From Amycolatopsis sp. MtRt-6 (lineage in GTDB: Bacteria > Actinomycetota > Actinomycetes > Mycobacteriales > Pseudonocardiaceae): a stretch of DNA of 64,000 nt. Shown here one piece after another: positions 63,098 to 64,000 of the stretch; within the stretch, counting starts at the first letter, position 1; each line of letters starts with the position of its first letter. The notes beneath the pieces were generated by a model that was not told the DNA's origin, did not search any database, and saw only the letters and a list, made by a program, of their open reading frames with translations. A program made the position numbers and the translations under genes. The stretch covers positions 62,001 through 126,000 of the forward strand of contig NZ_JADWPD010000017.1 of NCBI RefSeq assembly GCF_017308975.1. Reading direction: 5' to 3'.

Positions 63098-64000
63098 TGA
63101 GGGACTCCGTGTCCGGGGCTTGGGCCGGGGTGTGGCGGTTGTTGCGGCGGGTGCGGCGGCGTTCCTTGCGGGTCTCGACCATCGTGTAGAGGGTCGGGAC
63201 CAGGACCAGGGTCAGCAGCGTCGAGCTGACCAGGCCGCCGATCACCACGATCGCCAGCGGCTGGCCGATGAAGCCGCCCTGGCCGGTGAGGCCCAGCGCC
63301 ATCGGGACCAGCGCGAAGATGGTCGCCGCCGCCGTCATCAGGATCGGGCGCAGCCGGCGCCGGCCGCCTTCGGTGACGGCGTCGGCGACGCTCATCCCCT
63401 CCGCCCGGTACTGGTTGATCAGGTCGATCAGCACGATCGCGTTCGTCACGACGATGCCGACCAGCATCAGCATCCCGATCAGCGCCGGCAGGCCGAGCGC
63501 GGTGCCGGTGGCCAGCAGCAGCCCGATCGCGCCGGTCGCCGCGAACGGGATCGACACCAGCAGGATCAGCGGCTGGATCAGGCTCCGGAACGTCGCGACC
63601 ATGATCAGGAACACGATCGCGATGGCCGCGAGCAGCGCCAGGAACAGGTTCGAGAACGCCTCCTGCTGGTCCTGGCTGACGCCGCCGAGCGAGTACGCCG
63701 CGCCGCCGGTGAACGTCAGTCCGTCCAGCTTGGACTTGATGTCGGCGGTCGTCTTGCTCAGGTCGGCACCGGTGCTCTTCGCGGTCACCGTGGTGCTCAG
63801 GTCGCCGCCGGTGCGGTGCACCGCGGCCGGGCCGTCCACAGTGGACACGCGAGCCACCTCGTCGAGCCGGACGACGCCGCCCGGGCCCGGGATCGGCAGC
63901 CCGCGCACCTGATCGACCGTGACCGGGGCCGTGCCGGCGCGCAGCACGATGTCCGTGCGCTGCCCGTCGACCGGCAGCTGCGTCACCGTGCGCCCGGCGA
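63081..64000 (-). CDS. RND efflux transporter (AcrB/HAE1-like), 3' part
   Basis: The C-terminal part of an RND permease; the gene continues beyond the window end. Visible are the periplasmic part with GPGGVVRLDEVARV, then six hydrophobic helices with FSNLFLALLAAIAIVFLIMVATF, IPFAATGAIGLLLATGT, the typical GMLMLVGIVVTNAIVLIDLINQ and GGRRRLRPILMTAAATIFALVPMALG. This is the hydrophobe/amphiphile exporter branch, less common in actinobacteria than MmpL. A basic cytosolic tail ends the protein. Confidence 0.85.
   Translation of the reverse strand, partial: AGRTVTQLPVDGQRTDIVLRAGTAPVTVDQVRGLPIPGPGGVVRLDEVARVSTVDGPAAVHRTGGDLSTTVTAKSTGADLSKTTADIKSKLDGLTFTGGAAYSLGGVSQDQQEAFSNLFLALLAAIAIVFLIMVATFRSLIQPLILLVSIPFAATGAIGLLLATGTALGLPALIGMLMLVGIVVTNAIVLIDLINQYRAEGMSVADAVTEGGRRRLRPILMTAAATIFALVPMALGLTGQGGFIGQPLAIVVIGGLVSSTLLTLVLVPTLYTMVETRKERRRTRRNNRHTPAQAPDTESLNPELA

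Overview
The window is high-GC actinobacterial DNA that looks like Amycolatopsis or a close Pseudonocardiaceae relative. The grounds are GC-rich third codon positions, frequent GTG starts, tightly overlapping operons (ATGA, GTGA and TGATG junctions), a mycobacterium/Rhodococcus-type cholesterol pathway, a SigB-type sigma factor, and intergenic hairpin repeats that I recall as typical of Amycolatopsis. The genus is inference. I saw no rRNA, tRNA, insertion sequence or CRISPR array.

Layout. (1) 0-10.2 kb: steroid ring degradation. On the minus strand run kstD-kshA-small Cys-rich protein-kshB-MaoC hydratase; divergently run a KstD-like flavoprotein and hsaA-hsaD-hsaC-hsaB. (2) 10.3-20.9 kb: a membrane protein, an MBL hydrolase, a fatty-acid desaturase, a UvrA-like ABC protein, a duplicated AraC/VOC unit flanking an MFS exporter, and a divergent LysR/MFS pair. 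(3) 21.2-29.2 kb: ferredoxin reductase, ferredoxin, di-haem membrane protein, DUF4142 protein and lipoprotein on the minus strand; divergently, an ECF sigma factor with zinc anti-sigma factor, a DUF1996 protein with a Gln/Asn-rich insertion, and a second lipoprotein of the same repeat family. (4) 29.2-36 kb: repeat-rich non-coding DNA, an Lrp-type regulator, an M20/DUF3311/SSF/amidohydrolase operon and an alpha/beta hydrolase. (5) 36-47.5 kb: sterol side-chain degradation (fadA5, cyp125, ltp3, ltp4, a DUF35 protein, echA19, fadD19, an NMO-like flavoprotein), interrupted by a transglutaminase-like and a YihY-type gene. (6) 47.6-64 kb: secreted and housekeeping genes (trypsin-like protease, DoxX, lipoproteins, class I fumarase, sigB, dtd, methyltransferase, M20 peptidase, psuK/psuG, HD protein, Spo0M, DUF3039, and the 3' end of an RND transporter).

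How the genes work together. FadD19, CYP125, EchA19, Ltp3/Ltp4/DUF35 and FadA5 activate and shorten the sterol side chain. KstD and KshAB open ring B. HsaAB, HsaC and HsaD hydroxylate, cleave and hydrolyse ring A. Copies of a KstR-type operator (TnnAACnnGTTnnA) sit before nearly every one of these transcription units, so the two blocks, about 26 kb apart, look like one regulon.

The least familiar system is region 3. Two identical candidate ECF promoters (TGAACC-N16-CGTATC) drive the divergent redox/lipoprotein operon and the DUF1996/lipoprotein operon, and a third close copy (TGAACC-N16-CGTGTC) precedes a secreted-protein gene at 50.5 kb. I infer an ECF-controlled envelope electron-transfer module. 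The window also carries a family of intergenic tandem repeats with an exact 21-bp period at four loci, and an over-represented palindrome TCCACWGTGGA.
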